In this document: in pieces, positions 36,215 to 45,914 of the stretch
Numbering within the stretch: position 1 is the stretch's first letter
Layout of the letters: each line of letters begins with the position of its first letter
NCBI RefSeq assembly: GCF_002115745.1
Contig: NZ_JFKB01000003.1
Span: 248,001-312,000 of the forward strand
DNA length: 64,000 bases
Direction of reading: 5' to 3'
Source of the DNA: Thalassospira alkalitolerans
GTDB taxonomy: Bacteria > Pseudomonadota > Alphaproteobacteria > Rhodospirillales > Thalassospiraceae
Translations under genes and position numbers: made by a program
The notes under the pieces: model-generated
Database searches by the model: none
The model's input: the letters and a program-made list of their open reading frames with translations, nothing else
Told to the model about the DNA's origin: nothing

Positions 36215-37480
36215 TTAATCGAGCCACTCTGGAATACGGTCCAGACCGATCAGTTCGTCAATCGACTGGCGCGGACGGATGATGGCATAGGCATCATCCT
36301 TGACCAGAACTTCGGGCGTCAATGCGCGCGTATTATAGGTCGATGACATCACAGCACCATAGGCACCCGCCGACATCACAGCAACCAAATCGCCGGGTTG
36401 CAGGTTATCGGGCAGTTTACGATCCTTGCCAAAGGTATCGCCGGTTTCACAGACCGGACCAACCACATCAACCAATGCCTGTTTATCTTTTTCACCCTGT
36501 TCATCAACCGGGATGATTTCGTGATAGGCGTTGTAAAGCGTCGGGCGGATCAAATCATTCATCGCCGCGTCAAGGATCACGAAACGTTTGGCTTCGCCGT
36601 CTTTGATATACATGACGCGTGAAATCATCACACCGGCATTCCCCGCGATCAAACGACCGGGTTCCAGCGTGATGTGACACCCCAGATGACCTACGGTTTC
36701 GCGGACCATCTGACCATAGGCATCGGGCAATGGCGGGGTTTCGCCTTGATAGGCGATGCCAAGACCGCCGCCAAGATCCAGATTACGAATGATAATTCCT
36801 TCGTCGCGAAGTTTTTCAACCAGACCAGATAGGCGGGTAAATGCCTCGCGGAAGGGGGCCAGGTCGGTTAATTGCGATCCGATATGCATGGCAATGCCGG
36901 TAACGTCGATGCCCTCCATGGCGGCGGCCATGCGGTAAACCTCAATCGCACGGGTCCAGTCGATGCCGAATTTGTTTTCGGCTTTGCCGGTGGCGATTTT
37001 TTCGTGGGTTTTGGCATCGACATGCGGATTGATGCGGATCGCAATGCGGGCCTTTTTACCCATGTCGATGGCTACACGGTTCAGTTCTTCCAGTTCGGGG
37101 ATGCTTTCGACATTGATCTGGGCAATATCGGCATCAAGGGCTTCGCGCATTTCCGCATCGGCCTTGCCAACGCCGGAAAAGATCACCTTGTCCGGTGCAA
37201 CACCGGCACGCAGCGCACGACGCATTTCACCAACCGAAACAACATCGGCACCCGCACCAAGCTTGGCCAGTGTTTTCAGAACTGCCTGATTGGAGTTCGC
37301 CTTGATCGCATAGCAAACCGTGGCATCAAGCCCGTCAAACGCACTGGCATAGACCTTGTAGTGGCGTTCAAGGGTTGCGGTGGAATAACAATAGAACGGT
37401 GTGCCGACTTTTTCGGCAAGGGCCGGGATGGAAACGCCTTCTGCGTGAAGAACGCCATCAATATATTGAAAATGGTTCAT
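36215..37480 (-). CDS. lysA: Diaminopimelate decarboxylase LysA
   Basis: A 421-residue PLP enzyme of the alanine-racemase fold that decarboxylates meso-diaminopimelate to lysine. The PLP lysine is K60 in CYAIKANSN. Other conserved parts are NKFGID, MHIGSQL, LDLGGGLGI, EPGR and GPVCETGD, the last supplying the active-site cysteine. Its ATG overlaps the stop of the small lipoprotein gene (ATGA), giving tight coupling argH-lptM-lysA. Length is typical. Confidence 0.96.
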   Translation of the reverse strand: MNHFQYIDGVLHAEGVSIPALAEKVGTPFYCYSTATLERHYKVYASAFDGLDATVCYAIKANSNQAVLKTLAKLGAGADVVSVGEMRRALRAGVAPDKVIFSGVGKADAEMREALDADIAQINVESIPELEELNRVAIDMGKKARIAIRINPHVDAKTHEKIATGKAENKFGIDWTRAIEVYRMAAAMEGIDVTGIAMHIGSQLTDLAPFREAFTRLSGLVEKLRDEGIIIRNLDLGGGLGIAYQGETPPLPDAYGQMVRETVGHLGCHITLEPGRLIAGNAGVMISRVMYIKDGEAKRFVILDAAMNDLIRPTLYNAYHEIIPVDEQGEKDKQALVDVVGPVCETGDTFGKDRKLPDNLQPGDLVAVMSAGAYGAVMSSTYNTRALTPEVLVKDDAYAIIRPRQSIDELIGLDRIPEWLD

Positions 37481-37623
37481 TGTGCCGGATATGTCCGTGG
37501 ATAGTTGTTGCCTGCGTCGGTCGGCGGTTCGAGCGGGCCTTTTTTGCCGCAGGCGGCAACAGACAGGCCCAGCATCACCGCCAGAACGATTACCGTGCTG
37601 CGTTTAAGCATCTGGTTGCTCAT
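37477..37623 (-). CDS. lptM: LptM/YifL-like small lipoprotein
   Basis: A 48-residue protein too short for ordinary ORF lists. The translation starts [18 protein letters not shown] and reaches the lipobox LSVAAC with cysteine C25; directly after comes GKKGPLEPP, the hallmark of the LptM/YifL lipoprotein family. The start codon overlaps the argH stop (ATGA) and its stop overlaps the lysA start (ATGA), which strongly supports translation. In E. coli LptM assists maturation of the LptD LPS-assembly complex. A second ATG at 37611 is also possible. Confidence 0.9.
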   Translation of the reverse strand: MSNQMLKRSTVIVLAVMLGLSVAACGKKGPLEPPTDAGNNYPRTYPAQ

Positions 37624-39035
37624 TTCAGGAACCTTTCCTTTGCCGCCTTGACTGATTCCGTCACGCGAACCGGTGCCGTCCCGCCAAAGCTTTGACGGGC
37701 GGCAACCGATGCCTCAACCGTCAGAACATCATAGACTGCTTTGGTTATCCTCGGCTCGATCGCTTGAAGGTCTTCAAGGGATAGCTGATCAAGGTCGCAT
37801 CCTTTGGTTTCGGCCAATTTCACGGTCGAACCAACCACATGATGCGCATCGCGGAACGGCATGCCCAGTTCGGCAACCAGCCAGTCGGCAAGATCGGTTG
37901 CGGTGGTATAACCGGCACCGGCAGCGGCCCGCATATTGTCTTTATGCACTTTCATGTCGGCGATCATGCCGGTCATGGCGGCAACACAAAGGCCAAGGTG
38001 GTCATGGGCCTCAAATACCGGTTCCTTGTCTTCTTGCATGTCTTTGGAATAGGCCAGTGGCAGGCCTTTCATCGACAGCATCAGAGAATTATAGCAGCCG
38101 ACGATCCGGCCAATTTTCGAACGGATCAGTTCGGCGGCATCCGGGTTGCGTTTTTGCGGCATGATCGATGAACCGGTCGAAAACTTGTCAGACATGCCGA
38201 CAAATTTGAACTGTGCCGAACACCAGATGACCATTTCTTCGGCCAGACGCGACAGATGCATCGCCGTGATCGATGCCGCGTTCAGGTATTCCAAGGCAAA
38301 GTCGCGATCCGAAACTGCATCAAGCGAGTTTGCGGTCGGGCGGTCAAAGCCAAGCGCGCTTGCCGTCATGTGCCGGTCAATCGGATAGGGCGTTCCGGCA
38401 AGGGCAGCGGAACCCAGCGGGTTTTCATTCACCCGGGTGCGGCAATCGGCAACCCGGCCGCGATCACGGCCGAACATTTCAACATAGGCCAGCATATGAT
38501 GGCCAAAGGTCACCGGCTGGGCGGCTTGCAGGTGCGTAAAGCCCGGCATGATGGTGTTGGCATGTGAGCCCGCCTGATTGATCAAGGCTTCCTGAAGCCC
38601 CTTAAGACCGACATCAAGATCGGTCAGCGCAACATCGCGAACCCAGAGTTTGAAATCGGTGGCAACCTGATCATTGCGCGAACGCGCAGTATGCAGGCGA
38701 CCCGCCGCCGGGCCGATCAATTCGCGCAGGCGGCTTTCGACATTCATATGAATATCTTCAAGGGCGGCCGAAAAGGTGAAATTGCCGCTCTCGATTTCTT
38801 GAAGGATCTGGTCTAGACCTGTGGCGATTTTATCGCCATCTTCTGCGGGAATGATCTTCTGCTTGACCAGCATCGCGCAGTGGGCCTTGGATCCTTGAAT
38901 ATCTTGGGCGTAAAGGCGTTTGTCAAAGCCGATGGAAGCATTGATTTCTTCCATGATGGCCGAGGGGCCTGCTTCAAAGCGGCCACCCCACAGGGCGTTG
39001 GCATTTTTCTGGTCGGTAGCGTTTTTGTCGGTCAT
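37620..39035 (-). CDS. argH: Argininosuccinate lyase
   Basis: A 471-residue fumarase/aspartase-superfamily enzyme that splits argininosuccinate into arginine and fumarate. The superfamily signature [11 protein letters not shown] (containing the catalytic serine) is intact, as are HTARSRNDQ and FTHLQAAQP. The ATG at 39035 begins the family-like MTDKNATDQ; the frame stays open 96 bases further up, over the divergent tlpA-like start. It overlaps lptM by 3 bases downstream. Confidence 0.96.
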   Translation of the reverse strand: MTDKNATDQKNANALWGGRFEAGPSAIMEEINASIGFDKRLYAQDIQGSKAHCAMLVKQKIIPAEDGDKIATGLDQILQEIESGNFTFSAALEDIHMNVESRLRELIGPAAGRLHTARSRNDQVATDFKLWVRDVALTDLDVGLKGLQEALINQAGSHANTIMPGFTHLQAAQPVTFGHHMLAYVEMFGRDRGRVADCRTRVNENPLGSAALAGTPYPIDRHMTASALGFDRPTANSLDAVSDRDFALEYLNAASITAMHLSRLAEEMVIWCSAQFKFVGMSDKFSTGSSIMPQKRNPDAAELIRSKIGRIVGCYNSLMLSMKGLPLAYSKDMQEDKEPVFEAHDHLGLCVAAMTGMIADMKVHKDNMRAAAGAGYTTATDLADWLVAELGMPFRDAHHVVGSTVKLAETKGCDLDQLSLEDLQAIEPRITKAVYDVLTVEASVAARQSFGGTAPVRVTESVKAAKERFLK

Positions 39036-39067
39036 TGTGATCCGCAAGCGTTGGAAAGGTGAGTATT

Positions 39068-39628
39068 GTGAAGGCATTGCTTCGTTACGTAAATCTGGGC
39101 GTGATTGTCGCCATATCGGCCATTTATGCAAGCCCTGCCTTTGCAGATACGCAATTGCCGCAAGAACTTTCGAAAATGGACGTCGTACTTGATGATCATT
39201 CTTTGCCCCAAAAGACGATTTTCATCGATGCCGATGGCACCAAGCGTGACCTTAAGGACCTGAAAGGTCAGGTTATTTTGGTCAATCTATGGGCGACATG
39301 GTGCGCCCCTTGCATCGAAGAAATGCCCGATCTTGATCGGTTGGCTGCTGAAATGGATGGCAAGGCGTTTCGGGTTCTGGCCCTTAGTCAGGATCGCGGT
39401 GGTGCGGATGTGGTTAGTGAATTCTTTGATGAAAATGGAATCGGCAACCTTGACGTCGTGCTTGACCCTCGCGGGGCAACCGCGCGGGCATTTGGCGCGC
39501 GCGGCCTGCCGACCAGTTTTGTGATTGATGCCAATGGTCAGGTGATCGGCAAACTGGAAGGCACGGCGAAATGGGATGCCGATGGGGTTATCGATTACTT
39601 TAACAGCCTGATCAACGCCCCATCCTGA
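39068..39628 (+). CDS. TlpA-like thiol-disulfide oxidoreductase
   Basis: A 186-residue exported or membrane-anchored thioredoxin-fold protein. An N-terminal hydrophobic segment (about 7-26, ending ASPAFA) is a signal peptide or anchor. The active site is WCAPC with cysteines C79 and C82, and the cis-proline loop is GLPTSFVID. It probably reduces periplasmic disulfides, for example in cytochrome c maturation. GTG at 39068 is preferred because of AGGTGAG just upstream; a GTG at 39059 is the alternative. It is divergent from argH. Confidence 0.88.
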   Translation: MKALLRYVNLGVIVAISAIYASPAFADTQLPQELSKMDVVLDDHSLPQKTIFIDADGTKRDLKDLKGQVILVNLWATWCAPCIEEMPDLDRLAAEMDGKAFRVLALSQDRGGADVVSEFFDENGIGNLDVVLDPRGATARAFGARGLPTSFVIDANGQVIGKLEGTAKWDADGVIDYFNSLINAPS

Positions 39629-39635
39629 TGATCGA

Positions 39636-40559
39636 TTAATGCGCAGCTTCGATCAGGGACATGACCTGATCAAGTGTCGGGGCGGCATCGGCCGCACCAT
39701 GGCGCGTAGTCGCCAAGGCACCGGTGGCACAGGCAAAGCGCACCGCGTCGGGCAATGCCTGCCCATCATGCAAGGCAACTGCCAGCCCGGCATTGAAACA
39801 ATCACCTGCGGCAACGGTATCGATGGCTGAAACATCAAACGGTTCGATGATGCCCGATTGGTCGCCGTCGCAATAAAACGCGCCTTTTGATCCCATCTTG
39901 ATGACGGCGATACGCGCCCCCATTTCACGAAGCTTTGCCGCTGCCTGATTGGCGGTTTCGAGGCTGTCGGGCTGGATGCCGGTCATGGCGAAACATTCGC
40001 TGGAATTGGGGGTGACAATATCGGTTAAAGCCATCAAATCGCGCAAAACAACCCGGTCAGGAACCGGGGCCGGGTCAAGGATGATGGTTGCCCCGACATC
40101 ATGGGCATATTTCATCGCATATGCCACCGCAACCACCGGGCATTCAAGCTGCACCAAAAGATAGGTGCAATTTTCCAAAAGCATTTGTTTGTCGCGAATA
40201 TCAGCGCGCGTCATCGTCATATTCGCCCCGCCCGCCACGGTGATCATGTTTTCCCCGGTATGATCAATTGAAATCAGCGCCGTGCCCGTTTGGGCATCGG
40301 GTGCCTGTATCAGTTGGCTGGTATCGAAACCTTCAGCTTTCAGGGTATCCATCAGGCTGCGCCCCAAAAGGTCATTCCCAATCTTGGATATGAAAACAGG
40401 TTTTTGACCCAAACGGGCAACGGCAATTGCCTGATTGCATCCCTTGCCACCGGGGCCGGTCGTGTAACCGGTGGCGGCAACGGTCTGGCCGGGTTTGGGC
40501 AGTTCGGCAACGCGGGCGGAAAAATCGATATTGGAACTTCCAACGATGGCAATGGTCAT
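39636..40559 (-). CDS. rbsK: Ribokinase
   Basis: A 307-residue PfkB-family sugar kinase that phosphorylates ribose at O5. Signature 1 is GGKGCNQAIAVARLG (near residue 37). Signature 2 is DTVAAGDCFNAGLAVAL, with the catalytic aspartate in AGD; the first residue of the anion-hole GAGD is alanine here. It lies downstream of xylB on the same strand, 154 bases away. No ribose transporter is in the window, and another PfkB substrate cannot be excluded. Confidence 0.85.
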   Translation of the reverse strand: MTIAIVGSSNIDFSARVAELPKPGQTVAATGYTTGPGGKGCNQAIAVARLGQKPVFISKIGNDLLGRSLMDTLKAEGFDTSQLIQAPDAQTGTALISIDHTGENMITVAGGANMTMTRADIRDKQMLLENCTYLLVQLECPVVAVAYAMKYAHDVGATIILDPAPVPDRVVLRDLMALTDIVTPNSSECFAMTGIQPDSLETANQAAAKLREMGARIAVIKMGSKGAFYCDGDQSGIIEPFDVSAIDTVAAGDCFNAGLAVALHDGQALPDAVRFACATGALATTRHGAADAAPTLDQVMSLIEAAH

Positions 40560-40713
40560 GGCTTATCCAAATAGAATTAATTCAATCACTTTTACTGATA
40601 TTGGCATCTTTTCAGGTCTTTAAAGGACCTTGGCGGCAACATTTGGCACGAAACAATGTTGCAGGACAAAATACCGATCAGGTGGGGAAAAAGGTTTTGA
40701 ATTGGGGAAGGGA

Positions 40714-42180
40714 TCAGGCGGGGTGGAATTCTTCGCGCAGGGCGGAATAAATCCGTTTGAATTTGGCAAATCGTGGTTGATAGGCATCGTGTCGGGCCAT
40801 ATCAGGCATGACGACCTCCTGAATAGCGGGTTTTAAACAGACATCTTCGACCGTTTCATGGTCAAGGGCGAGGCGACCCAGACGTGCCGCGCCAAATGCC
40901 GGGCCTTTGGCAGCACCTTCATATCGGGCAAGCGGGCTGCCCATGATGTCGGCAATCATCTGGATCCAGTATCGGCTGCGTGCGCCGCCGCCAATCACAC
41001 CGGGAAGTTCACACCGCGTTCCGGCAGCATGCAGGCGCGACTGCCCGTCTGACAGGGCAAAACCAACGCCTTCAAGAACCGATTGCACCAGCGTTTCACG
41101 CCCCGTATCGCTGCCAAGGCCAAAGAACACGCCACGTGCATAGGGATCATTATGCGGGGTGCGTTCACCGTTGAGGTAAGGCAGAAAAAGCACATCTGAC
41201 GGTGCTTTGTCGGCGGCCTCGGTACGGTTTAGAAGGGCGCCGATATCCTTTTCACCCAAAAGGTTCGCCGCCCATAACAGGCAACTTGCCCCGTTTAACA
41301 ACACGGCCATCTGGAACCAGTGCTGTGGAATTGCATGGGCAAAACTGTGCAGGAGTTCTTCGGGTTTGGGGCGATACCGATCCGATGCGACAAAAATCTG
41401 TGATGATGTGCCAAGCGAAATGAACCCGTCGCCATGGCTGACAGCACCAACACCGATGCCCCCCGTTGCGGCATCACCACCGCCACCGGCAACAACGACG
41501 GTTGGTTTCATATCCCAGCGCACAGCCAGTTCGCCGCACAGATGCCCGGTGGCATCGCTGCCTTCGACAAGGTGTGGCAATTGGGCGATATCCATGCCGG
41601 TTGCAGCAATGGCGTCATAGTTCCAGCTTCGGCTTTCTTCATCAAGCCAAAGCGTCCCGGCGGCATCCGACATTTCGGTGACTTTTTCACCCGTCAGGCA
41701 GAAACGGATATAATCCTTGGGCAGCAGGACGGTTTTGATCTTGGCAAAGGTTTCCGGTTCATGTTTGCGCAGCCAAATCAGTTTCGGCGCGGTCATGCCG
41801 GGCATGGCAACAACGCCTGCCCGTATCGGAAGGTCGGGCAGGGCGGCCTGAAGCTCAGCACATTCGGCGGTGGCGCGGCCATCATTCCACAGGATCGCCG
41901 GGCGCAGCGGTTTATCATCAGCACCCAGGATCACGGCACCGTGCATTTGCCCTGAAAGCCCGATGGCACGCACGGCGGCAAGGGCGCTTGAATTGGATGC
42001 CTTTAACTGGTCCATTGCCGTACAAGTCGCAGTCCACCAGTCATCCGGGTGCTGTTCGCTCCAGAATGGTTTTGGGTTGCTTAATGTCAAAGGAACATCA
42101 GCTTCGGCGACAGTGATCGATTTTTCATCTATCAGAAGCGCCTTAACGGCAGATGTGCCGACATCTATTCCAAGAAACAT
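40714..42180 (-). CDS. xylB: Xylulokinase
   Basis: A 488-residue FGGY-family carbohydrate kinase that phosphorylates D-xylulose. The N-terminal phosphate motif is FLGIDVGTSAVKALL, followed by the SGQMHGAV substrate loop, WNDGRA, and the C-terminal ATP-site region VIGGGARSRYWIQMIADI. The ATG at 42180 has AGGAGG 9 bases upstream; an extension to 42231 lacks family resemblance. It precedes rbsK; no isomerase, transporter or regulator gene is nearby in the window. Confidence 0.92.
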   Translation of the reverse strand: MFLGIDVGTSAVKALLIDEKSITVAEADVPLTLSNPKPFWSEQHPDDWWTATCTAMDQLKASNSSALAAVRAIGLSGQMHGAVILGADDKPLRPAILWNDGRATAECAELQAALPDLPIRAGVVAMPGMTAPKLIWLRKHEPETFAKIKTVLLPKDYIRFCLTGEKVTEMSDAAGTLWLDEESRSWNYDAIAATGMDIAQLPHLVEGSDATGHLCGELAVRWDMKPTVVVAGGGGDAATGGIGVGAVSHGDGFISLGTSSQIFVASDRYRPKPEELLHSFAHAIPQHWFQMAVLLNGASCLLWAANLLGEKDIGALLNRTEAADKAPSDVLFLPYLNGERTPHNDPYARGVFFGLGSDTGRETLVQSVLEGVGFALSDGQSRLHAAGTRCELPGVIGGGARSRYWIQMIADIMGSPLARYEGAAKGPAFGAARLGRLALDHETVEDVCLKPAIQEVVMPDMARHDAYQPRFAKFKRIYSALREEFHPA

Positions 42181-42299
42181 GTAGGGCGGCCTCCTGAATT
42201 CTTTTTGGTCTTTGTTTGTTGTCTTTATCATAGCAGGGCAATTTCTGATCGAAAGATCAAAAGTTTTGCACGTCGGTTAAATCAGAATTCAAATGCAAA

Positions 42300-42326
42300 A
42301 AAGCCACCGCATTGCTGCGATGGCTT
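42300..42326 (-). terminator. Terminator after hbd
   Basis: AAGCCACCGC (42301-42310) and GCGATGGCTT (42317-42326) form a 10-bp stem with one mismatch. On the minus strand it ends in six T residues, 24 bases after the hbd stop. Confidence 0.8.
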
Positions 42327-42350
42327 TCTTTGAAATCTGTTTCGGGACGA

Positions 42351-43238
42351 TTAGCGGGTCGGAACCGGCTCGTCACCGCTGTAATCATAGAAACCACGAC
42401 CGGCCTTGCGGCCAAGCCAACCGGCTTCGACATATTTGACCAGCAACGGGCAAGGGCGATACTTGGTATCGGCCAGACCGTCATGCAGGACATGCATGAT
42501 CGACAGGCAGGTATCCAGACCAATGAAATCGGCCAGTTGCAACGGGCCCATCGGATGGTTCGCGCCAAGGCGCATCGCATCGTCAATGGACCGGACATTG
42601 CCGACACCTTCATAAAGCGTATAGATCGCTTCATTGATCATCGGTAACAGGATACGGTTGACGATAAAGGCCGGGAAATCTTCGGCGCTTGCCGTGTCTT
42701 TGCCCAGTTTATTGGTCAGTTCATGAATGGTGCGATAGGTCGGCTCGTCCGTGGCAATGCCCCGGATCAATTCGACCAGCTTCATCAGCGGCACCGGATT
42801 CATGAAGTGCATACCCATGAATTTCGCGGGACGGTCGGTATAGGATGCCAGGCGCGTCACCGAAATCGATGATGTATTGGTCGCGATGATGGCGTCCGGG
42901 CCAAGAACCGGGCACAACAATTTGAAGATCTGTTTCTTGGTCTCTTCATTTTCGGTGGCCGCTTCGATCACCAGATCGCATTCAGACAGGAAGCTATATT
43001 CCGTGCCCGTGGTAATCCGGGCAAGGGCCGCTTTTTTCTGTGCTTCAGTAATCAGGTCTTTTTTGACCTGACGGTCCATATTCTTTCCGATCAGGCCAAG
43101 CGCTTTTTCAAGCGCCTCAGCTGATACGTCAAGCAGTCGGACGTCGTAGTCGGCAAGCGCAATTACATGAGCAATGCCATTGCCCATCTGACCGGCACCG
43201 ATTACGCCAATGGTCTTGATATCTTCAAGCGAAGCCAT
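42351..43238 (-). CDS. hbd: 3-hydroxybutyryl-CoA dehydrogenase
   Basis: A 295-residue NAD(P)-dependent 3-hydroxyacyl-CoA dehydrogenase. Its Rossmann motif is GAGQMG (14-19). The catalytic region MHFMNPVPLMKLVE supplies the histidine, and the C-terminal dimer domain contains NRILLPMINEA. It interconverts acetoacetyl-CoA and 3-hydroxybutyryl-CoA, feeding butyrate/PHB metabolism and the ethylmalonyl-CoA route. It lies downstream of etfBA on the same strand, an arrangement seen in many alphaproteobacteria. Confidence 0.94.
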   Translation of the reverse strand: MASLEDIKTIGVIGAGQMGNGIAHVIALADYDVRLLDVSAEALEKALGLIGKNMDRQVKKDLITEAQKKAALARITTGTEYSFLSECDLVIEAATENEETKKQIFKLLCPVLGPDAIIATNTSSISVTRLASYTDRPAKFMGMHFMNPVPLMKLVELIRGIATDEPTYRTIHELTNKLGKDTASAEDFPAFIVNRILLPMINEAIYTLYEGVGNVRSIDDAMRLGANHPMGPLQLADFIGLDTCLSIMHVLHDGLADTKYRPCPLLVKYVEAGWLGRKAGRGFYDYSGDEPVPTR

Positions 43239-43258
43239 TTGTTCCCCACTTCTCCCCC

Positions 43259-43305
43259 AGGGTCAAAACAAGGTCAGAGCAATCCTCTTTGACTGTTTTG
43301 ACCCT
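43259..43305. repeat. Inverted repeat between etfA and hbd
   Basis: AGGGTCAAAAC (43259-43269) is exactly complementary to GTTTTGACCCT (43295-43305), with 25 bases between. The inner part can extend the pairing partially (GTCAGAG / CTCTTTGAC). There is no T-run. It could be an attenuator, an mRNA-stabilising element in the hbd leader, or a protein-binding site. Confidence 0.6.
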
Positions 43306-43318
43306 AGATGGGATCTGA

Positions 43319-44254
43319 TTATTTGTCGAGTTCGCTCGCCAATGCGGGAAGGGCCTCGAACAGGTCCGCGACAAGGCCGTAATCGGCAACCGAGAAGATC
43401 GGTGCTTCTTCGTCCTTGTTGATCGCGACAATGACCTTACTGTCCTTCATGCCGGCAAGGTGCTGGATAGCACCTGAAATGCCTACAGCAATGTATAGCT
43501 GCGGTGCAACAACTTTGCCGGTCTGCCCTACCTGCCAGTCGTTCGGGGCGTAACCCGCATCAACCGCAGCGCGAGATGCGCCAATGGCTGCACCCAGTTT
43601 ATCGGCAATCGGTTCAATCAGGTGGAAGTTTTCACCAGAACCCATGCCACGACCGCCAGAAATGACAACCGACGCGGCGGTCAGTTCCGGGCGTTCCGAC
43701 TCGGTCAGTTCCTGACCGACAAAGCTTGATTTGCCAGAATCCGAAGCAATTGCAACGTCTTCGATGGATGCAGAGCCACCCTCGGCAGCAACCGGATCAA
43801 AGCCCGTGGTACGGACCGTAATCAGTTTCAGGGCATCAGTTGACTGCACCGTCGCCATGGCATTACCGGCATAGATCGGACGGACGAAAGTATCGGCACT
43901 TTCGACATCGGTAATGTCGGAAATCTGTGCGACGTCTTTTAATGCTGCAACGCGGGGCATAAAGTTTTTGCCCGTGGTCGAAGCCGCCACCAGAACGTGG
44001 CTGTAATCGCCAGCCAGTTCAGTAACCAGACCGGCCATATTTTCAGCCAGAAAATGACCATAGGCCGCGTTATCGGCAACCAGAACCTTGGAAACACCGG
44101 CAACCTTTGCCGCCGCATCGGCAACAGCACGGCAGTTTTCACCGGCGACCAGAATGGTGATGTCGCCCCCGATTTTCTGTGCCGCAGCAACGGTGTTAAG
44201 GGTTGCGACCTTTAGTTCGGTATTGTCGTGTTCGGCAATAACAAGAATGCTCAT
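43319..44254 (-). CDS. etfA: Electron transfer flavoprotein alpha subunit
   Basis: A 311-residue ETF alpha subunit. The C-terminal FAD domain shows the family pattern: [53 protein letters not shown], and [20 protein letters not shown] accepts electrons from several acyl-CoA dehydrogenases and passes them to ETF-quinone oxidoreductase. It starts 15 bases after the etfB stop. Confidence 0.96.
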   Translation of the reverse strand: MSILVIAEHDNTELKVATLNTVAAAQKIGGDITILVAGENCRAVADAAAKVAGVSKVLVADNAAYGHFLAENMAGLVTELAGDYSHVLVAASTTGKNFMPRVAALKDVAQISDITDVESADTFVRPIYAGNAMATVQSTDALKLITVRTTGFDPVAAEGGSASIEDVAIASDSGKSSFVGQELTESERPELTAASVVISGGRGMGSGENFHLIEPIADKLGAAIGASRAAVDAGYAPNDWQVGQTGKVVAPQLYIAVGISGAIQHLAGMKDSKVIVAINKDEEAPIFSVADYGLVADLFEALPALASELDK

Positions 44255-44269
44255 TTGATCGGCCCCCGC

Positions 44270-45019
44270 TTAAATCACTTTTGCTTCGTTGCGAAGCTTG
44301 TCAACAAGCTCGGCAACATCAGCAACTTTTACACCTGCCTGACGTGATGGTGGTTCCATCACTTTCAGGGTTTTCAGGCGCGGCGCGGTATCCACACCAA
44401 GCTCGGCCGGGCTTAGGATATCAAGCGGCTTTTTCTTGGCCTTCATGATATTGGGCAGCGAGGCATAGCGCGGCTCGTTTAAGCGCAGGTCGGTGGTGAC
44501 GATTGCCGGAAGATCGATTTTGATGGTTTCAAGGCCACCATCGACTTCGCGGGTGACGTCAAGTTTGCCATCCACAGTGACGATTTTGGAGGCAAAGGTC
44601 CCCTGCGGCCAATCCAAAAGGGCGGCCAGCATTTGACCGGTCTGATTGGCATCATCATCAATCGCCTGTTTGCCAAGGATTACAAGATCCGGGCTTTCTT
44701 TGGCGACCACTTCTTTAAGGAGTTTGGCAACGGCCAGTGGCTGAAGCTCGTCCTCGGTTTCAACCAGAATGCCGCGATCGGCACCCATGGCAAGGGCGGT
44801 ACGCAGCGTCTCCTGACACTGTTTCACACCCAGCGATACAGCGACCACTTCGGTCGCAGTACCGGCTTCCTTGAGGCGGACGGCCTCTTCAACGGCGATT
44901 TCGTCAAACGGGTTCATGGACATTTTGACGTTGTTTAATTCAACGCCAGATTGGTCCTGTTTGACACGGATCTTGACGTTGTAATCCACAACGCGCTTAA
45001 CGGCGACAAGAACCTTCAT
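44270..45019 (-). CDS. etfB: Electron transfer flavoprotein beta subunit
   Basis: A 249-residue ETF beta subunit with the AMP-binding pattern and the family signature region near [42 protein letters not shown]. It pairs with etfA, directly downstream. Upstream lies a good sigma-70-type promoter (45120-45148) and two palindromes, so etfBA-hbd may be regulated separately from the adenosyltransferase gene behind it. Confidence 0.96.
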   Translation of the reverse strand: MKVLVAVKRVVDYNVKIRVKQDQSGVELNNVKMSMNPFDEIAVEEAVRLKEAGTATEVVAVSLGVKQCQETLRTALAMGADRGILVETEDELQPLAVAKLLKEVVAKESPDLVILGKQAIDDDANQTGQMLAALLDWPQGTFASKIVTVDGKLDVTREVDGGLETIKIDLPAIVTTDLRLNEPRYASLPNIMKAKKKPLDILSPAELGVDTAPRLKTLKVMEPPSRQAGVKVADVAELVDKLRNEAKVI

Positions 45020-45119
45020 GGACAGACCTGTTCGTTTTTGTTGTCGAAGCTATGGGCTTGCTGCGTGCTGCCAAGGCAGCGCACGGCGGGGCCCGATGTT
45101 ACTGTTTTCCCCGCGATGC

Positions 45120-45148
45120 ACAATAGGGAGTGCTGCGGAGCTTGTCAA
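45120..45148 (-). promoter_or_regulatory. Sigma-70-type promoter of etfBA
   Basis: On the minus strand, TTGACA (plus 45143-45148) is followed after exactly 17 bases by TATTGT (45120-45125). The -35 is perfect and the -10 matches 4 of 6. It lies about 100 bases upstream of the etfB ATG. Confidence 0.65.
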
Positions 45149-45173
45149 TTTACGTAAAGAGGTTAACGTTAAC
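45149..45173. promoter_or_regulatory. Tandem palindromes upstream of the etfB -35 element
   Basis: TTTACGTAAA (45149-45158) is a perfect 10-bp palindrome abutting the -35. GTTAACGTTAAC (45162-45173) is a perfect 12-bp palindrome four bases further upstream. Their position suggests an activator or repressor of acyl-CoA oxidation genes. Confidence 0.5.
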
Positions 45174-45263
45174 GACAGCTTCTTTACTAAAATTTTGATG
45201 TCTTGGGTTGCCTTGATACGCAACCAAACCCTGAAATAACAGGATTTTATCCGATATTTTTCT

Positions 45264-45836
45264 TTATCGGGTCAGGCCGGGTTTCCACAAAATATCGTCT
45301 TTGCCGCCGTTATTGGCATGGCGGGCCAGAACAAACATATGGTCGGAAAGGCGGTTGATATAGCGGACAGCCTCGGGATTGATCGCATCGATTCCCGCCA
45401 GTTCGACAATCAGCCGTTCTGCGCGGCGCGATACGGTGCGCACGACATGCAGGTGTGCCGAAAGTGCAGAGCCACCGGGCAAGACAAATGATTTCAGCGG
45501 ATCAAGGTGAATATTGATGGCATCGATTTCGGCTTCAAGCCGTTCGGTTTGTTTGGCCGTAATCCGAAGCGCCGGGCGTTCGGGGTCGTCGTTGCTGCCA
45601 TCGCCGGGGGTGCAAAGATCGGCCCCCAGATCAAACAGATCGTTTTGGATGCGCGCCAGCATATCGTCGATATCACCATCGGAATGCAAGCGGGCAACCC
45701 CAATCACGGCATTGGTTTCATCAACCGTGCCATAGGCGGCAACGCGAATATCGTTTTTGGGCACACGGGTGCCATTACCAAGGGCGGTTTTACCCTTGTC
45801 GCCGGATTTGGTGTAAATGCGGGTCAACTGAACCAT
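45264..45836 (-). CDS. ATP:cob(I)alamin adenosyltransferase, PduO type
   Basis: A 190-residue trimeric-type adenosyltransferase that transfers the adenosyl group of ATP to cob(I)alamin, making coenzyme B12. The ATP-binding N terminus is YTKSGDKGKTALGNG (residues 8-22). Conserved helices include YGTVDETNAVIG, RTVSRRAER and RLSDHMFVLARHAN. Adenosylcobalamin is the cofactor of ethylmalonyl-CoA mutase at 55150. It lies between the HIG1 gene and etfB on the same strand. Confidence 0.92.
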   Translation of the reverse strand: MVQLTRIYTKSGDKGKTALGNGTRVPKNDIRVAAYGTVDETNAVIGVARLHSDGDIDDMLARIQNDLFDLGADLCTPGDGSNDDPERPALRITAKQTERLEAEIDAINIHLDPLKSFVLPGGSALSAHLHVVRTVSRRAERLIVELAGIDAINPEAVRYINRLSDHMFVLARHANNGGKDDILWKPGLTR

Positions 45837-45914
45837 GTGTGTTTCCGTTGTCCTGAGGTGCCATGTTTCGGATTAACGCATATGCGTTGCGCGGTCTGTA
45901 CGACTATGGGCGGT

